This document shows positions 1-12,489 of a stretch of DNA of 64,000 bases, piece by piece. Positions within the stretch are counted from its first letter, which is position 1, and the number at the start of each line of letters is the position of its first letter. Position numbers and translations under genes: made by a program. The notes beneath the pieces were generated by a model that had not been told where the DNA came from, did no database searches, and worked only from the letters and a program-made list of their open reading frames with translations. Source of the DNA: Paraphysoderma sedebokerense (lineage: Eukaryota > Blastocladiomycota > Physodermatomycetes > Physodermatales > Physodermataceae); contig JAHLJZ010000072.1 of NCBI GenBank assembly GCA_025602915.1, positions 52,055 to 116,054 of the forward strand, read 5' to 3'.

Positions 1-1045
1 TTGAATGGCCCGAATGCATTTACAGCATTCAAAAATCGACAGAGATGGCAGCCGGACATATTTATTGTTGAAGAACGGAGCAATTGTCAAAGGCGTCTGT
101 ACTATCCAGAGCGCCGAGAATCAAACAGACACTAATGGCTCACATACTCATCCATTGCAACATGTGGGTATTTCGTTGTCGGATATGGAAAAACTGTAGA
201 ACTGAAAACGATAAAAAACCGGTGTTTCTGCTTCTCGATGCGGAGCATGATGTGACGTCATGAATGTCAAAATGCATCGACAGCTATATTTCTATTGCTC
301 ATAAGAAAATTAAGTTTGCGCAATCTCATGGCTACACATTATTAAATCTCTTGACTATTGAGCGCATGTATCGGATAATGAAAGTAATGCCAAAGTCAGA
401 CTTGGACATCGGTTAAAGATTTGTTTTATCGGCCGCTAAAGTGGAATTGGAATGATGCCAAGTTCGCGTCTCACAAACGGAGTAAAGGTTTTCAGAATGA
501 GAGATTTCTCTCTTATAACTTGTGTTGTATGGCCCAATTTATCACATTTTTATCATGCAGTACCAGTCCATATAAGTAATTGCAATAAGGGTCTGATGGG
601 GGGTATAAAATACTTGAGCTATTCCTTGTACGTAGACATAAGGATAATTGAGGAGTTACAATCAGGATAACAGTTCGAATCCGTTAATTCTAAAATTGAG
701 AATTTTTTTGGAATGGAGATTTTTTGTTGAATGTGGTGGTTAAATTACCCAGAGGAGGCTTCGCCGTCGTGGCATATGCTTTTAGCGAGCGTTTGACAAG
801 TACTCTCCGACAATTTTTCAGAGCTGTCCTAAAGATACTTTCCACAAATGATGGCATGGTATTAGAGGCGATGTCAAATCGATGGCTTTGCCATTTTAAG
901 CGTTCTACAAACTGTCGCTCAAATAGATACACCTCTGGGACAGTTTTCTCGGAGCAGATTCGCAGATCGGCCCCGAAAACCTGCTAATCTTCTGAACACT
1001 GGAAAAGAAAAGATTCCACAGACGTTTTCTCCAAAGGTTAATGAA
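1..1045. other. Left-edge region with no confident gene
   Basis: No gene can be supported here. An open frame at 5-199 (+) ends with a Cys followed by THTHP, loosely like a FLYWCH or MULE-type zinc finger, but the aromatic residues and the first Cys pair of that fold are missing. It may be a decayed transposon remnant. A second open frame at 724-987 (+) has no recognisable domain and overlaps an equally long frame on the other strand. Confidence 0.3.
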
Positions 1046-2478
1046 ATGGAAATAGAGCTCAAATTGAGACTCTTCTCTTCGCAATCATACCAGAAAGTAC
1101 TCGATTATTTTAATTCACTGTCGTCGTCGTCTTCGAATCTACGGTCAGGCTCCCTTTCAAATTCTTCTGATGAAGCAGAGTCAGTTGAAGTTAAATCGCC
1201 GGAAAGGTCGACGACTGATATCGTAGGCACAACAAAAAAACCAAAACAAGTGGAACAGCTGAATGTGTTTTTGGATATTGAGTTACCTAATGAAAAGAAA
1301 TATTTATTGTAGGTTTGTTTTCTGATTATGGTGTACTGGAGTTAATCATGTCCGGGGGTATTGCCTGTTACCGTCCATTCTTATCCCTTCTTCTGTACCT
1401 TCGACAGAATTCTCAATCCCTGCTTCTAAATTTATGTAATAATGAGGTTTTCCCTTTGTTCCTGACGACGTCTGCTGTCTTTTTTCACGGAATAGAGAGT
1501 CCAACAAAACCGTACTCCGATTACGCACTTGCGCAGAGGCTGCGCAGGAAGCGACAGAAAACAAAGAAACGACAAAAGACAAAGAAAATAATTTGAAAAG
1601 TAATCAAAGGAAGTATGCTGTTGTAACTGTGAAGTCGAATTCTGTCTTGGTGGATGGAGTGCAAACTGTTGAAGAGGTGAGTTGATGTTCGGTCGCTTCT
1701 ACTAGCAACAAATTTCATGGGCACAGCACTATCCATCATGAGTAGCCTAGTGTTTCTCCTTCTTTAACGGTTGATTCACATAAATCGTCGTTTAGGAGGA
1801 GCAATCCATACCCTTAGACGTAGTGGCGTCATTGATGAAATCACCTTCGACGACACTTCTTTCTCTCGAGTCGTCCAAAAAGTATACATTCTCTCTTGTT
1901 TGTCCTGTCACTTCTGTCGCATATTTACCGTTTTTATTGATGATGCAGGTACAGAGTCATTGACCTTATCAATACTCGCTTTCCGTCAACCCAGCATGAT
2001 TATTCGAGATGGACAATCTTGGGCAGCTACAAAACATTAAGATCCAAGTTTCTGTGGGAAGGTGTCACAGTGGAAGTTGATAAAACAGAGGTATAGTTTT
2101 GTTTCTGTTTCTAATACTTTCTTGATCGGGCCCAGATTAGATGCAAATTGGGGTGAGACGTCCTTGGCGGTTCTAATGAGAGAGAAGTAAATTATAAAAG
2201 CGCAGCAAATGTTTGACAAAGCTGACATCGTCATCAAAAACTATATATAGTTTCACTTTGATGAGACGGCTTACGAAATCGAAATTGAAGCCGACAAGGA
2301 ACTGATACCAGACATCAAGAGGAAAATGTACGTTTTTGCACACATCAGCAATGGAAAGTTAAAAATATATATAACATTATATTTCCACAGGGTACGAGTG
2401 CTGAACGAGATTGGTGTCGAGTTTGGCGAGAGTAAGAGAAACAAGTTTATGAACATGAGGGTTGGACGAATAGACTAG
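1046..2478 (+). CDS. CYTH-domain triphosphate tunnel metalloenzyme (thiamine triphosphatase or tripolyphosphatase like)
   Basis: The protein starts with MEIELKLRL, which carries the ExExK signature of the CYTH/triphosphate tunnel family. These enzymes hydrolyse triphosphates (thiamine triphosphate or inorganic tripolyphosphate) with Mg2+ inside a beta barrel. Six exons restore the family pattern: 1046-1308, 1496-1676, 1796-1881, 1949-2090, 2251-2327 and 2391-2478. In order one sees NVFLDIEL, a TVLRLR strand, YAVVTVKS, a GVQTVEEE block, WEGVTVEVDKTE, and finally YEIEIEADKE before the C-terminal helix. About 278 residues result. The N-terminal third holds a Ser-rich insert of about 40 residues between the first helix and the second strand. 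The usual acidic and basic barrel residues are present, so an active enzyme is likely. Which triphosphate it uses cannot be told from sequence. Confidence 0.85.
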
Positions 2479-2766
2479 AGTGCACATTGTTTTACATTCC
2501 CTTCGAGCACTCATTTTCTCACTTAATCATCAATGTATTCTTGTATTTTTCTGTATACTATCATTGTCATCACAATAGATTGCCATATATATCGCTCAAT
2601 ATTTTAATTTCTTTAATAAAAGAACGCGTGAATCGCGTCCAAAGGGAATTCTCGTTCCTTCGTTCGTTCCAACACCTTAAAACACATTGTAAGAGAATCG
2701 TACTTTTATTCTCTGAAGAGGGGATATATCTACTCCAACGATATCGATATCGTCATTATTGGCACC

Positions 2767-5700
2767 ATGATATCCTCTCATCGTCATCATCCCCCTCCTC
2801 CTTTGCCCTCTCGGCTCATCTACACTCTCCCGTCTTGCAGTCCGTCTCGCGGCAACATTCCCTCAGAAATACCCCCTTTACAACTCTCACAATCGACTCA
2901 ATCATTGCTTGATTTTATCAGTCAATCTTCCCAGTATTTTTCGAATAAGTCTGATATCATTCAGAAAGAAGAAAGGCTCTGGGAATTGGAGTATAAGGTA
3001 AGACATGCCATCATTTTGCCTTGATCGGCCGGATGATGCCCGTTCGGTTGGATACAGTATACAGCAGCTGGAACATCCTTTCGCCATCCATTTGTGCTAT
3101 AAATCATTCCTGATAACGTTACCATTATAAATATAACAAACCATTGATTTAGTGTCGACGTCAACAGTGTCAAATTCAAAACCTCACACTTGAGAATGCA
3201 CAACTTCATACTTCGTGTCAGGCAAACAGAACCACTGATGGGACATCTGCCGATGCTTCGAATCAAGAGACTATAACATATCTGCAATCAAAAGTAGGTT
3301 TGATTTTACCTTTAGTAGACTCACATTACTGTCGCAACATATTGCTCGCATGAAATCTCATCCAAAATTCCTTCATACTCGCCCTTGCGGTAGATCGCGC
3401 AACTCGAGGCCGAAAACAAATGTCTGAGTGAATTGCTTCTCCAATCTGAAACATCCCTTAACAATAACGGTCTATACATGCTTTCGGATGTGGTGGACTG
3501 GTTATCGCAGACTAGGGTTGACGATTCTTCGGAAGCTGCTTCCGGTGGCGTCGCTTTCATCAAAGAAAACATATGCGAAGGGTTCAACTGTATTGCTGAC
3601 AACGAATTCTTGTCCGATACCATGGAAGTGAAGGATGTAGATCTCACCAGTGACGAATCGGATAATGAAACTTTGTACTCAACATCACCCCATCCAGCTC
3701 ATTCATATGGGTCATCGTCACCGGCTCCATCATTCAGTTTCTCTGCATCAAATTCACCCTCAGATTCCCTGGAAAAAGAATCATCAGGAATTTATGCATC
3801 CTCTTCAGTAATTCAAAAACACCGACCAGCGAAGCGATCCCGAAAGAACTGGTCCAAGGACGAAGATTGTCTACTTGTTTCGGCTATTAGAAGGTACGGT
3901 AAATCCGATTGGGACAGTATTTCGAAAGAAGTAGGAAGCAGAAATAAAGTACAATGTAAAAATAGATGGTTATATACGCTGAGTAGGAAAACAGATTTGG
4001 TTCGTCAGGCCCTTTTCTTTCAGTTTGTCCAGTCATTCATTCTACAATTTGCTTGTGATACTACTATTACCTGCTTACATGAAATTATTGGCTTATAGAC
4101 AAAGAACTTTATTGAGACCTCATACGAAGATGAGGAATCCATGCCTCAGATCCCCCATATTGCGAAATCTGACGCAGCTCGAATCAGTAAATCGACACAA
4201 TCAGCTTCTCAGATGAGATTGAACACCCTTGCAAATGCTATCACCTTCCTTGAAGATCCCCTATCCAAGTCAATTTCAGGTAGACATACTGGTCTTAACG
4301 GCCCCTTCTTTGATCCTGTTCATTCAACGCGGCCAAAACGAGGAAGACCTAAGAAAAGTCTTGTTTCCGGAGCGTCCAGTGTGGATACCTCACCAGCGGA
4401 ATGTTTAATGGAATCGAGTTCGACGTCCATAAGAAACTATACAACAAAACAGCTCAAAGTTACCTCTGATCCACCAAATGTTAATAAGTCAAAGCGACTT
4501 CGGGCGTCGTCTGTAGCCGTCGATTCACAATTATTGGATTCGGCAGCTGGTGTTCATCTACAGATGAAACGCGGAAGGCCAAAGCGAAAAGTAGAAAAAG
4601 AGTACCCGACGGACTTAACGAAATTGCCAACGTCTACGTCAGAAATGGCTGTATTATCGACCCAGTTGTCTTACACTAACCGGCTGCGACAAACTCGAAA
4701 CTCGTTGTCTACCGCTCTAGGTAATCAATCTTCCCAGACTCAAGCTTATAACCCAAGAAGAGGACAATGGAGTTCTACAGAGGATGAATTGCTGATTAAA
4801 GGAGTGAAAACACATTGCAGAAACTGGACATTAATTGCTAAAGAGATTAAAGGAAGAACAAATGAGCAGGTTAGATTGAGATGGCGGAAATTATGTTTTG
4901 TTGTGGTGCGTTATGAGAATTGCTTTTTATCTGGTCATAGCATTCTCTTCTAGTTTCTCATTATACTTGTCATTTCTCAGGTTGAACGAGCGTTGAGACA
5001 GCCTAATATTTCTGCTGCAATACTTGATTTAGTCCCCTCGATGTCATCCTTGCTTGAAATGCCAGCGCAGGATGTAAGTCAAATCGCATTAGAAATATTG
5101 AGGGGAGACGCAGAAGGTGACAGAGAGGGTGGTGACATTGATTTGATCAAAGAAGAAGAGTCGCACTCGCCTGTCAATATTCAGTGGCAGGGAAATAGCA
5201 ATTCAGAAGAAGTAGCACGCAATAATGAAGAAACGACGATCGAAATCGATTTGGATATCGATTTTTCGATTCCATTGCAAACTGCCAATGGACTCGACAC
5301 CGAAATCACTGCGGCCGTTAGTACCGATAAGGATGAAGAATCTCGTCATGAATTCAAAAACCATTCTCAAAAGTCAACCGGTTCGAACTTTACAACAACA
5401 TCTACATCATCAAGCGAGGGTCCTGTAGGGGACGCATCATACCATGCTTCGCTACTGACATCAAGCCAAGAGCACGATGAAGAAACCGTAGTATTAACAG
5501 AACATTCTGAGTATGCGTTCATTCCAGCTACGAATCATGTCGATGATGCGATGGAGAGCGGAAGTGAGATCGAATTTGCATTCCCCGTTGTCACTACTTG
5601 TGAACAAACCTCCGGCTCGACTTTCCCACAAGAGCTTTCTTTCACGAACCTGGACAATTTAGCGATTTATCGCAAGGGCAATTCTCTAACAAAGGCTTCA

Positions 5701-6657
5701 TCACTACCCATTGCGACTCTGACTCCTTCCCCACAAGAGTTGGGCACTCCTTTATCGTCTACCTCTACCGTTCCTCCCGTAATCTGTGCAGACGAGATAT
5801 CAGCATCGCCCGAATCGACATGGATGTCTAAGCCCTGGACTGCACAAGAAGATTGGCGATTGATTCATGGAGTATATAATTATGGACTTGATTGGATGAA
5901 TGTTAGCAGATGCGTCGAAGGTAGAAAAGTTGACGAATGTTTGCGACGATGGATTACTTACTTGGCCGACAAAGTGGTAAGTTATTTCAAGCTGTATCTA
6001 TGGTTCTAATTTTGCTCAGGTGGAAGATTTTACATTGCCTTCTCCATTCTTTGTCGTCTTGGTCGAAGAAACCATCTCAATGTCATCATCGGAAATGCTA
6101 ACGTCAGTACTTTTAATTAGATCGCCATGGACGAATCTTGCAGCAATTCTCCGTCCTATACACCGATATCACCGAGCCTCCCACTTCATGAAAAATCATT
6201 TATTGCCTCAAACGTGTTGCGATCCAAGACTTGGAACGAATTGCAGACTCTTGAAATGAACGAAAAGATCTTTGGGATATCAGCCGATGCTATCGAAAAC
6301 TATCAGAAACATTTGCAGACGCAGCAAGATTTATTCCAGAGATGTGATAAAGAAACGACAGTGTCTTTTCCCTTTGGGCCAGAACAACGTCATTCTGAAC
6401 AACAAGAGACTGCTTCGCGTAAGAGAAGTTATACGGACATGAGACCTTCGCCCTCTCGATCAAATATTAGGATCAACTGTGACATTGCTCGTTCTCAATA
6501 TGATTCCCCCTCGTCAGCTCAAGATAAAGATTTGCGCAACGCTGTTGAAAAAGTAGTCCTAACTCAAAGCCAGTATCATGGCCAAGGGGATTACAATAAT
6601 GAACATGCGATGAAAAAGAGATTGGTTGATTTGAGGAAAGCAGGACCTGGGTGCTAG
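2767..6657 (+). CDS. Three-repeat Myb/SANT protein with coiled coil and AT-hooks
   Basis: Six exons (2767-2997, 3168-3293, 3394-3999, 4099-4905, 4981-5976 and about 6121-6657) give a protein of about 1,100 residues. The N-terminus holds a leucine-rich coiled coil (WELEYK, then CQIQNLTLENAQLH, then IAQLEAENKCLSELLL). Three Myb/SANT repeats follow, far apart: NWSKDEDCLLVSAIRRYGKS near residue 255, GQWSSTEDELLIKGV near residue 540, and KPWTAQEDWRLIHGVYNYG near residue 870. Two AT-hook-like cores, KRGRPKKS and KRGRPKRK, lie between repeats 1 and 2. The combination implies a nuclear DNA-binding factor with a dimerisation segment. Long Ser/Asp/Glu-rich linkers are probably disordered. The wide spacing of the repeats is unlike c-Myb, where they are contiguous; a SNAPc or Myb-related role is possible but not shown. 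The last intron (5977-6120) could alternatively hold a short exon. Confidence 0.8.
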
Positions 6658-7443
6658 ATCTTCGCGGACCGATGCTTGGCGATAAACTCAGGTGTCTTGC
6701 CGTACTGATGAGAGTCTTTGTGTTATTTTAATTTATTTTTTATTCTTTCTTAAAATGGGTACATATTGATTGTTTGATTTAAATTAATTTCACCGTCGTA
6801 TTGGTAATCGTACGTAGATGAGGAGTATCTAGATACCTTTGCTCGCCATAAATAACCTTCATTCTAAACTTGGGCGATAGAATCAAATTAGTACTTCTAT
6901 TTTAATTAATTTCTGAAATCTAATATCTTGTTCTAATCAAATGGAACAGAGAATGTATATAATCCGAAGTTTAAACGACTTGCAGTTGTGTCCTGAAGTG
7001 GAATAGTGTAATGCATAACATATAGTTTGATAGGGATTGTATTTACTGTTTCATAGAAGCATTGTCTATGTGCAATGACCATCATGGTTTAATATTAGGT
7101 TATTGAGGGTATTAAACAACTTATATTCTGCATTTGTGATTCCAGATTCCATTTCAACATAAAGGCTTCGTTCCAAATTTAAACGAAATCAGGAAGATTG
7201 CAAAATCTGATGAATAACTTAATACAGCAGCAACATCGCTGAAAATTATAATTTTGATATATCATTCCGAAATTCGGAATCAAGAAGTCCCGCGTTGCGT
7301 TTCGCTTTTCGTTCTTCCTCAAATTCCCGAGAACATTATTGTCGACTTTTTCGAATCAAGCCATCAGAAGAATTGCCGCAGTACAACTGTTAATTGATAT
7401 CGTAGTAATAACACTTGTAGAATTATAGTCGTTTGTCAACAGA
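6658..7443. other. AT-rich intergenic region
   Basis: This is the 3' flank of the Myb gene and the upstream region of the uridine phosphorylase gene. No open frame longer than about 60 codons with a recognisable domain was seen, and no RNA gene. Confidence 0.6.
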
Positions 7444-9100
7444 ATGTCGTCCTTTCATGATGCTAATTTCCCTGTAGACGATGCTGGAAGAGTGTAAGGA
7501 TTTCTGTTATTTCTTCGAAGTTTGATCAAGTCGTTTTTAGAATTGTTATTTCAAAGTCTTGAATTTGCCTAATTATGTTTCGAATACTTTATCTATTAGA
7601 TACCATGTCGGAATCAAGAAGGGAGAACTCACGAATAGAATTATAACCGTAATAACGATTTCTTGATTTTTTTTACCATTGCCCGCCATCTTTTTACTTT
7701 CTAACTCTTGCATTTTGTGTTTGTTTATTTGAAATGTGCTTTTTCATTCCTGTCTATTCTGCTTATATTGCCGATTATTAAATCCATTCGACCCCTCTTT
7801 TCATACATTCCTAACGACCCGGACCTCTTGATAACATCTCTTATGTATTATGCATCAATTTAGGTTGGAGACTGGCATAGAGCGCTGTTGGTGGCGTCCT
7901 TCTTAGACCATGGACATGAAATTGACCTTGCAAATCCGAGTATGAATTACCGATCTAGCAACATATTTATAAGAACGTCAAAAAGAGGATTCACTACTAT
8001 CACGGGCCGATATAAAGGTGTCCCTGTAAGTATTGTGGCCATTGGAATGGTAAGTTGTAATCAACAGTCTGGTTTCCAATTTACTATCTTGGAGTACTCA
8101 ATTTGGTTTTTTTGTGTGATTTCTGCAGGGCCCTTCAATGATGGATTTTTTCATCCGAGAAATCAGGGCGGTTGTGGACGGTCCACTCGTTATCATACGT
8201 TTCGGAACCTGCGGAAGTATTCGAAAGGATGCAGTTGCCGGTGACTTAATCGTAGCTGAAGAGTCCTGTATATGCCGGCGAAATTATGATTTTGAATTGA
8301 CTGAGGAGGGTACGAATGAACTGAATGTGAATGAAAGGGCTTTTGAATTGATGATGCAGGAAGGGAAAGGTCCTTATCATATTTCCAAGCCCGTTAAGGC
8401 AGATTCTGAATTAACTGAATTGGTATGTTCTCTGCAATGCGACTTTTTCTTCCTCCGCGGCTGGCGACACCTTGTTCTTGCCTGTGGGCTGTTTCCCGTC
8501 GTGTAATGAAACTCACACCTCTTTGTCAGCTCAAATCCAATCTTAGGGAATATGTCCCCAATACCAATGTCTGCGGTGGTCTCGACGTCACCACGGACTC
8601 CTTTTACTGTTCGCAAGCTCGACAGACAACCTACTTCGTGGACAACAACAAACACTTACTGAACTACATCATCAAATATAATCCTACCGCCTCATTCTTT
8701 GAAATGGAAACATACTTGTTACTCTATCTGTCTAAAATCTCGAAGAATCTAGTCATTGAGCCTGCCTTGCGAGTTGTGAACGACTCCTTGTCCAGCACAT
8801 CCGCTGCATTAGAGGAACCAAAGAATGAAGTCGTGAAGAGTATAAGATCTACCGCGGTGGCGATGGCATTGAACAACCGTTTCGATAACTCCTGGATCGG
8901 GACGGAACAATTTAAACAGTTAGAAAGTAACACTGGAAAGGCAGTATTGGAAACTATTATTAAAGCTGACTTGCCTTCTCATGTAATTATCCTCTGTTTT
9001 TCGTTTGCTTATTTCGAACCTTGATCAACTAAAGTCTCTTTTTGTTGTGCAGCTTCTTCACCCAGAAAAGGACAGTGTTTGGGAACGTCATGCGAACTAA
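7444..9100 (+). CDS. Uridine phosphorylase (NP-I family)
   Basis: This enzyme cleaves uridine with phosphate to uracil and ribose-1-phosphate in pyrimidine salvage. Six exons fit: 7444-7493, 7600-7648, 7864-8049, 8129-8422, 8530-8982 and 9053-9100. The frame is continuous across all junctions and gives about 360 residues. Family blocks appear in order: YHVGIKKGELTNRIITVGDW (phosphate loop and N-terminal strand), GVPVSIVAIGMGPSMMDFFI, then FGTCGSIRKDAVAGDLIV, and FFEMETYLLLYLS, which holds the Glu-Met-Glu ribose-binding motif. The long C-terminal segment after residue 240 matches the extended uridine phosphorylases of eukaryotes. It sits between the Myb gene and CCDC47 with no sign of co-regulation. 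The start at 7444 is the first ATG before the only exon that joins in frame. Confidence 0.9.
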
Positions 9101-9286
9101 AATTAATAATTGTAACAATTTGGTTATTGTAACCACATTGATTAATACACTTTTTCAGACATATGTTTAAGTAGGATGCGTAAAATTGGCACAGAATAGG
9201 AGGTTTTAGAACTCCGCCCTGGAGGTGATTAGCGTACAATTATTTAATCACGTATATAAGTAATTTTACATCAGCGCACTTAAGTC

Positions 9287-9388
9287 TCCGTGGCGGATCA
9301 GTAGTCTGCGTGTGCGACCTGTATGGGCCCTTTGCTTGCGGCCGGAGTCCCTGGGCGACGCATTCCGAGTTCGAAGCTCGGACACGGA
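9287..9388 (+). other. tRNA-like element (possible tRNA-derived SINE or aberrant tRNA)
   Basis: A T-arm is clear: CCGAG, loop TTCGAAG, then CTCGG, with a B-box-like GTTCGAAGC. Six of the seven acceptor positions pair (TCCGTG with CACGGA). The 102-base length is too long for a normal tRNA without an intron or a long variable arm, and the anticodon arm is not convincing. It is followed directly by an inverted repeat. A tRNA-derived retroposon or tRNA pseudogene is the best reading. Confidence 0.4.
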
Positions 9389-9390
9389 TT

Positions 9391-9447
9391 AAATAAATAG
9401 CAAGATTAAAATCTCCTCAAAGAGGTTTCTTCTCTTGCTGTTTATTT
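9391..9447. repeat. Inverted repeat beside the tRNA-like element
   Basis: A 14-base arm (9391-9404, AAATAAATAGCAAG) is matched by its reverse complement at 9434-9447 with one G-T wobble. A second small hairpin (CCTC...GAGG, 9415-9425) lies in the loop. This gives a stable stem directly 3' of the tRNA-like element and upstream of the convergent CCDC47 gene end. Confidence 0.6.
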
Positions 9448-9681
9448 CCTGGCCTTCGGGTCTTTCCTTTTTTTACTTTTGAGTCATACTGTAATTCCAT
9501 TTTGTGCTTTCGAAGATAGAATGGGTGGCCATGCTCAAGTAGCTGTTATGATATTTTATTTAGGTTAACAATATTAGCTAGCGTCTTCGAGATCGGGTTA
9601 CAGTTATACTCAATATTCACAATATCCCAACAACTTTTGACCCTTCCGATCTCACAAAGCTCAGATATAACGAGACACCTG

Positions 9682-11399
9682 TTAAGCTTTCATCATTTTC
9701 ATCTTTCCACCTAAACCGCCTTTTTTCTTTTTTAAACTCTTTTTGTATTCTTTTTCTTCTAATTTTCGTTGCTGCTCTTTCGTCAAGTTGGAAAAGTCCT
9801 CCTTCTTCTTTGTCGCCGGTTGCTAAAGTCATCATAAAAAAGAATCAATCACAAATAATATGAAGGCAAGTCACGGACGGACAGAGAAGGGAATGAATAC
9901 CTCTTTATCTTTCTCGAGTTCTTTCTTCGCCTTGTTCCATACTTCCTCTCTTCTTTGTTTACATTTAGTCTTTGTCACAGCGGTCAAATTGACTTCAGTC
10001 CTTAGGTAGTCAACCCACCAAAACACTCCTTCCACGACGGTGTTGAATTTCTCTAAATCGGCAGACTTCATTTCTGGATTTGGTAACCGCAAAGTCACTT
10101 GTAATCTCAAATCTTGATTTTTGGCCGCATCGAGTTCTTCTAACGAATAGGGTTCGTACATGGGTTGGTCGGTTAGAATGAAAGATTCGATCATTGGATA
10201 GGCAAAATCAAGTGTCGAAATGAAGAGAGGGTGTAGAAGAGATTCAAGGTCGCCCGACTCAGTCAGTAGGGAATATTGAGGAGGTAATTTCGACGTAGAA
10301 ATAGGGCGTGTGAAGTTTTTCTGTAATATCAATGAGGTTATATAAAGACAGAAAAACCAACAGGAATACATCTAAAGAGAAAAATGCCTTACCAAGTCCC
10401 AACGATCATTCCTCAAGTTCTTTTCTAACTTCGTGAGAGCAACACTCCAAATGAACTTTTCGAAGTTGCCCTTTTCAACCCCAGCTTGGGATTTATTGCC
10501 GAGATTTATATTTAAAAGAACGCGGTCATAATCCTTATTCAAAAAGTTCATTACTGTGGAAACCAAATCTTGACGATTCAGAAGCTAGACAATACAATTA
10601 CTGTGAATAAACCAGAATAGACCGTGAATATCATTCGATAAAGCTGGTACATACTTCGAGCTTAGCATACAGACTATCTACACCCGCTCGTCCACTTGCG
10701 TACAGCAAGTATTCGGAATTTGATTCTTTGACTAGAGTGTCACGGGAGGGTGCGTCGGTAGTAGATTCAGTCGATGGTGCGGCGGCTCCAATATGAGCGA
10801 ATTGCGAAGCCCAGGTTGAAAAGGTTTTCTCCGTCCTGCATTTCGAGTGGGAAGATTCCGATTAACAAATTACATCAATTCATCACAACATACGCTCAAC
10901 CGGAAACAAGTTGAAACAGAAAGAGCCGTCGCACGTACCATTGTTTTGCGATAGCTTGGTTCTTTGAGTTTCCGATTAAATAATTAACAATATATGCAAG
11001 CACCACAGTGACAGCCAGAATTTCAAAGTGGAAGTCTTCCAAAGTATACGGTTCAGCTAAGATGTGGGTGGAGGAATCATATCATTTTAGAAGAATGAAA
11101 ATAGTGGTCAATTCCAGCCGCGAAAAGACGATGAGAACTGAAAATGAGATATCACAAAATCACACGAAATTCACTCTGGCATTCCAGATAAGATGTACCT
11201 GTTAAATTTGGCAACAAAATTACTTACGTTGACCGCCGGATGCTGTTTTTACGAAAGTTTCGCTGTTAGCGTTAGGTGAGTGCGGGGCCCCAACTATTTC
11301 GTCGTCGTCATCGTCAGCGGCCCGATTTGCAAGTATAATTGCTGGCAGAGCAAGCGCATAGAATGCGATATGAATTCCTTTCTTATAGAATGACTTCAT
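9682..11399 (-). CDS. CCDC47: CCDC47-like ER membrane protein (PAT complex subunit)
   Basis: CCDC47 (calumin, formerly DUF1682) works with Asterix in the PAT complex of the multipass translocon, where it helps membrane protein folding and affects ER calcium. Six exons fit: 11228-11399, 10939-11056, 10655-10835, 10393-10584, 9901-10320 and 9682-9822. They give about 407 residues. Visible features are an N-terminal signal peptide (hydrophobic to about residue 25), a following acidic run (DDDDDE), and one membrane span, EILAVTVVLAYIVNYLIG. The conserved IAKQW after the span is present. The C-terminus is a highly basic Lys/Glu helix ending KGGLGGKMKMMKA, typical of the family. Human CCDC47 is longer (483 residues), mainly in its luminal N-terminus. 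In the last exon the frame giving EEQQRK-like Lys/Glu sequence was chosen, because the overlapping longer frame does not match the family. Confidence 0.88.
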
Positions 11400-11722
11400 T
11401 TTGATCTAGTAAATTTTTAATGTCGACGATGGGAACTTTAATCTTTCGTCCGGCCTTTGCGGCCGTTACCCTCCCACGTGATTGCTCATTATGGATAAGT
11501 AAAACTGCCAATAAGTAAAATAAAATCAAGTTTCGTTCATATAAAATATATAGCGTTAATGTGTATGTGATAGATCTTCTGTTTGCTCAGCAAAGGCCAA
11601 AAATCTTGCAGGTTCCGATTTTTGCGTCCAATGCAGAGCCTTTGTCGTATCTGTCATTAAATCTTTTTCAATTGATTTCTTTCAAATCAAATTACATTAA
11701 CCGGCGCAATAGCATCCAATAA

Positions 11723-12489
11723 CTACTCAAACGCAACTGTGCCTCCTGCTGCCTCTAATTGCTTCTTCATCTTCTCTGCATCTTCCCTAGGCACATTCTC
11801 CTTGATCACCTTTGGCGCACCTTCCACAAATTTCTTGGCTTCCACCAAATTCATTCCGCTAATCAAAGCCTTGATCTCTCTAATGACTTTGGCTTTAGAA
11901 GCAGTGTCAAATTTTTCGAGTTTAACTGTAACCATGGCCTTCTCTTTTGGTTTTTCTTCTTCTTTTGGTTTCTCTGCGGCAGCTGCAGGAGCAGCACCAC
12001 CAGCTGGTATAGAGAATGTGGGAGTAGTGATTTTTAGACGAGTCTGAAAAGGAAAAGCAACGAGAAGTCAACGACTGAAAATCGGCAGTACTTGATCCAA
12101 TAAAGAAATTTCTCTTGTCGTATATGCACCAGCATTTTCAGCATCAACCGTCCTGGGCATTTCACCTAATCACGCACATTTGCGCCGTCCGACAAGTAAA
12201 GTACAAACCTTCAGCAATTCAACCAAATCCGCCGTTTCCATCAATGTCAGTTTTGAAATATCATTTACTATATTTTCCAGCTTAGGATTCGAGGCTGGGC
12301 TTGGCTTGGTATCATTGGCGGAGGGTGTTGGTGCAGGTTTGGATGGTGTAGGTGTCGCAGTAGCGTATGTTCGTTGCAATTGATATGAGTATGGACTGCT
12401 TATTTTTCAAAAAGGGAGATTCAAACATGATGAGTTACTATCACTAACTTAATCGATATCCGCTTGAATGAATTCCGCAATTTTATCAT
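11723..12489 (-). CDS. MNP1: Mitochondrial ribosomal protein bL12m
   Basis: This is the bL12 stalk protein of the mitochondrial large subunit, which recruits translational GTPases. Three exons (12449-12489, about 12209-12395, 11723-12043) give about 182 residues. The N-terminus MIKLRNSFKRISI is rich in Lys, Arg and Ser and lacks acids, as in a mitochondrial presequence. The dimerisation helix LTLMETADLVELLKTRLK follows. Next comes an Ala/Pro-Gly/Glu-Lys hinge, and then the globular domain with VIREIKALISGMNLVEAKKF and a final GGTVAFE. The Leu-Leu-Lys|Thr-Arg-Leu junction across intron 2 matches other L12 proteins, which fixes that intron. The acceptor of exon 2 may be three bases further upstream (12398), which keeps the frame. 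Confidence 0.9.

Noticed and set aside
690-987. Overlapping 80-90 residue frames on both strands
   Set aside because: Neither shows a domain or splice partner, and each is a mirror of the other.
2487-2912. 141-residue frame before the Myb gene
   Set aside because: It is out of frame with the Myb exons, low in complexity and without a recognisable domain.
12045-12165. Extra exon in bL12m
   Set aside because: A frame exists (EMPRTVDAEN), but the direct junction LLK-TRL is the one conserved in other L12 proteins, and the extra intron would be only about 40 bases.
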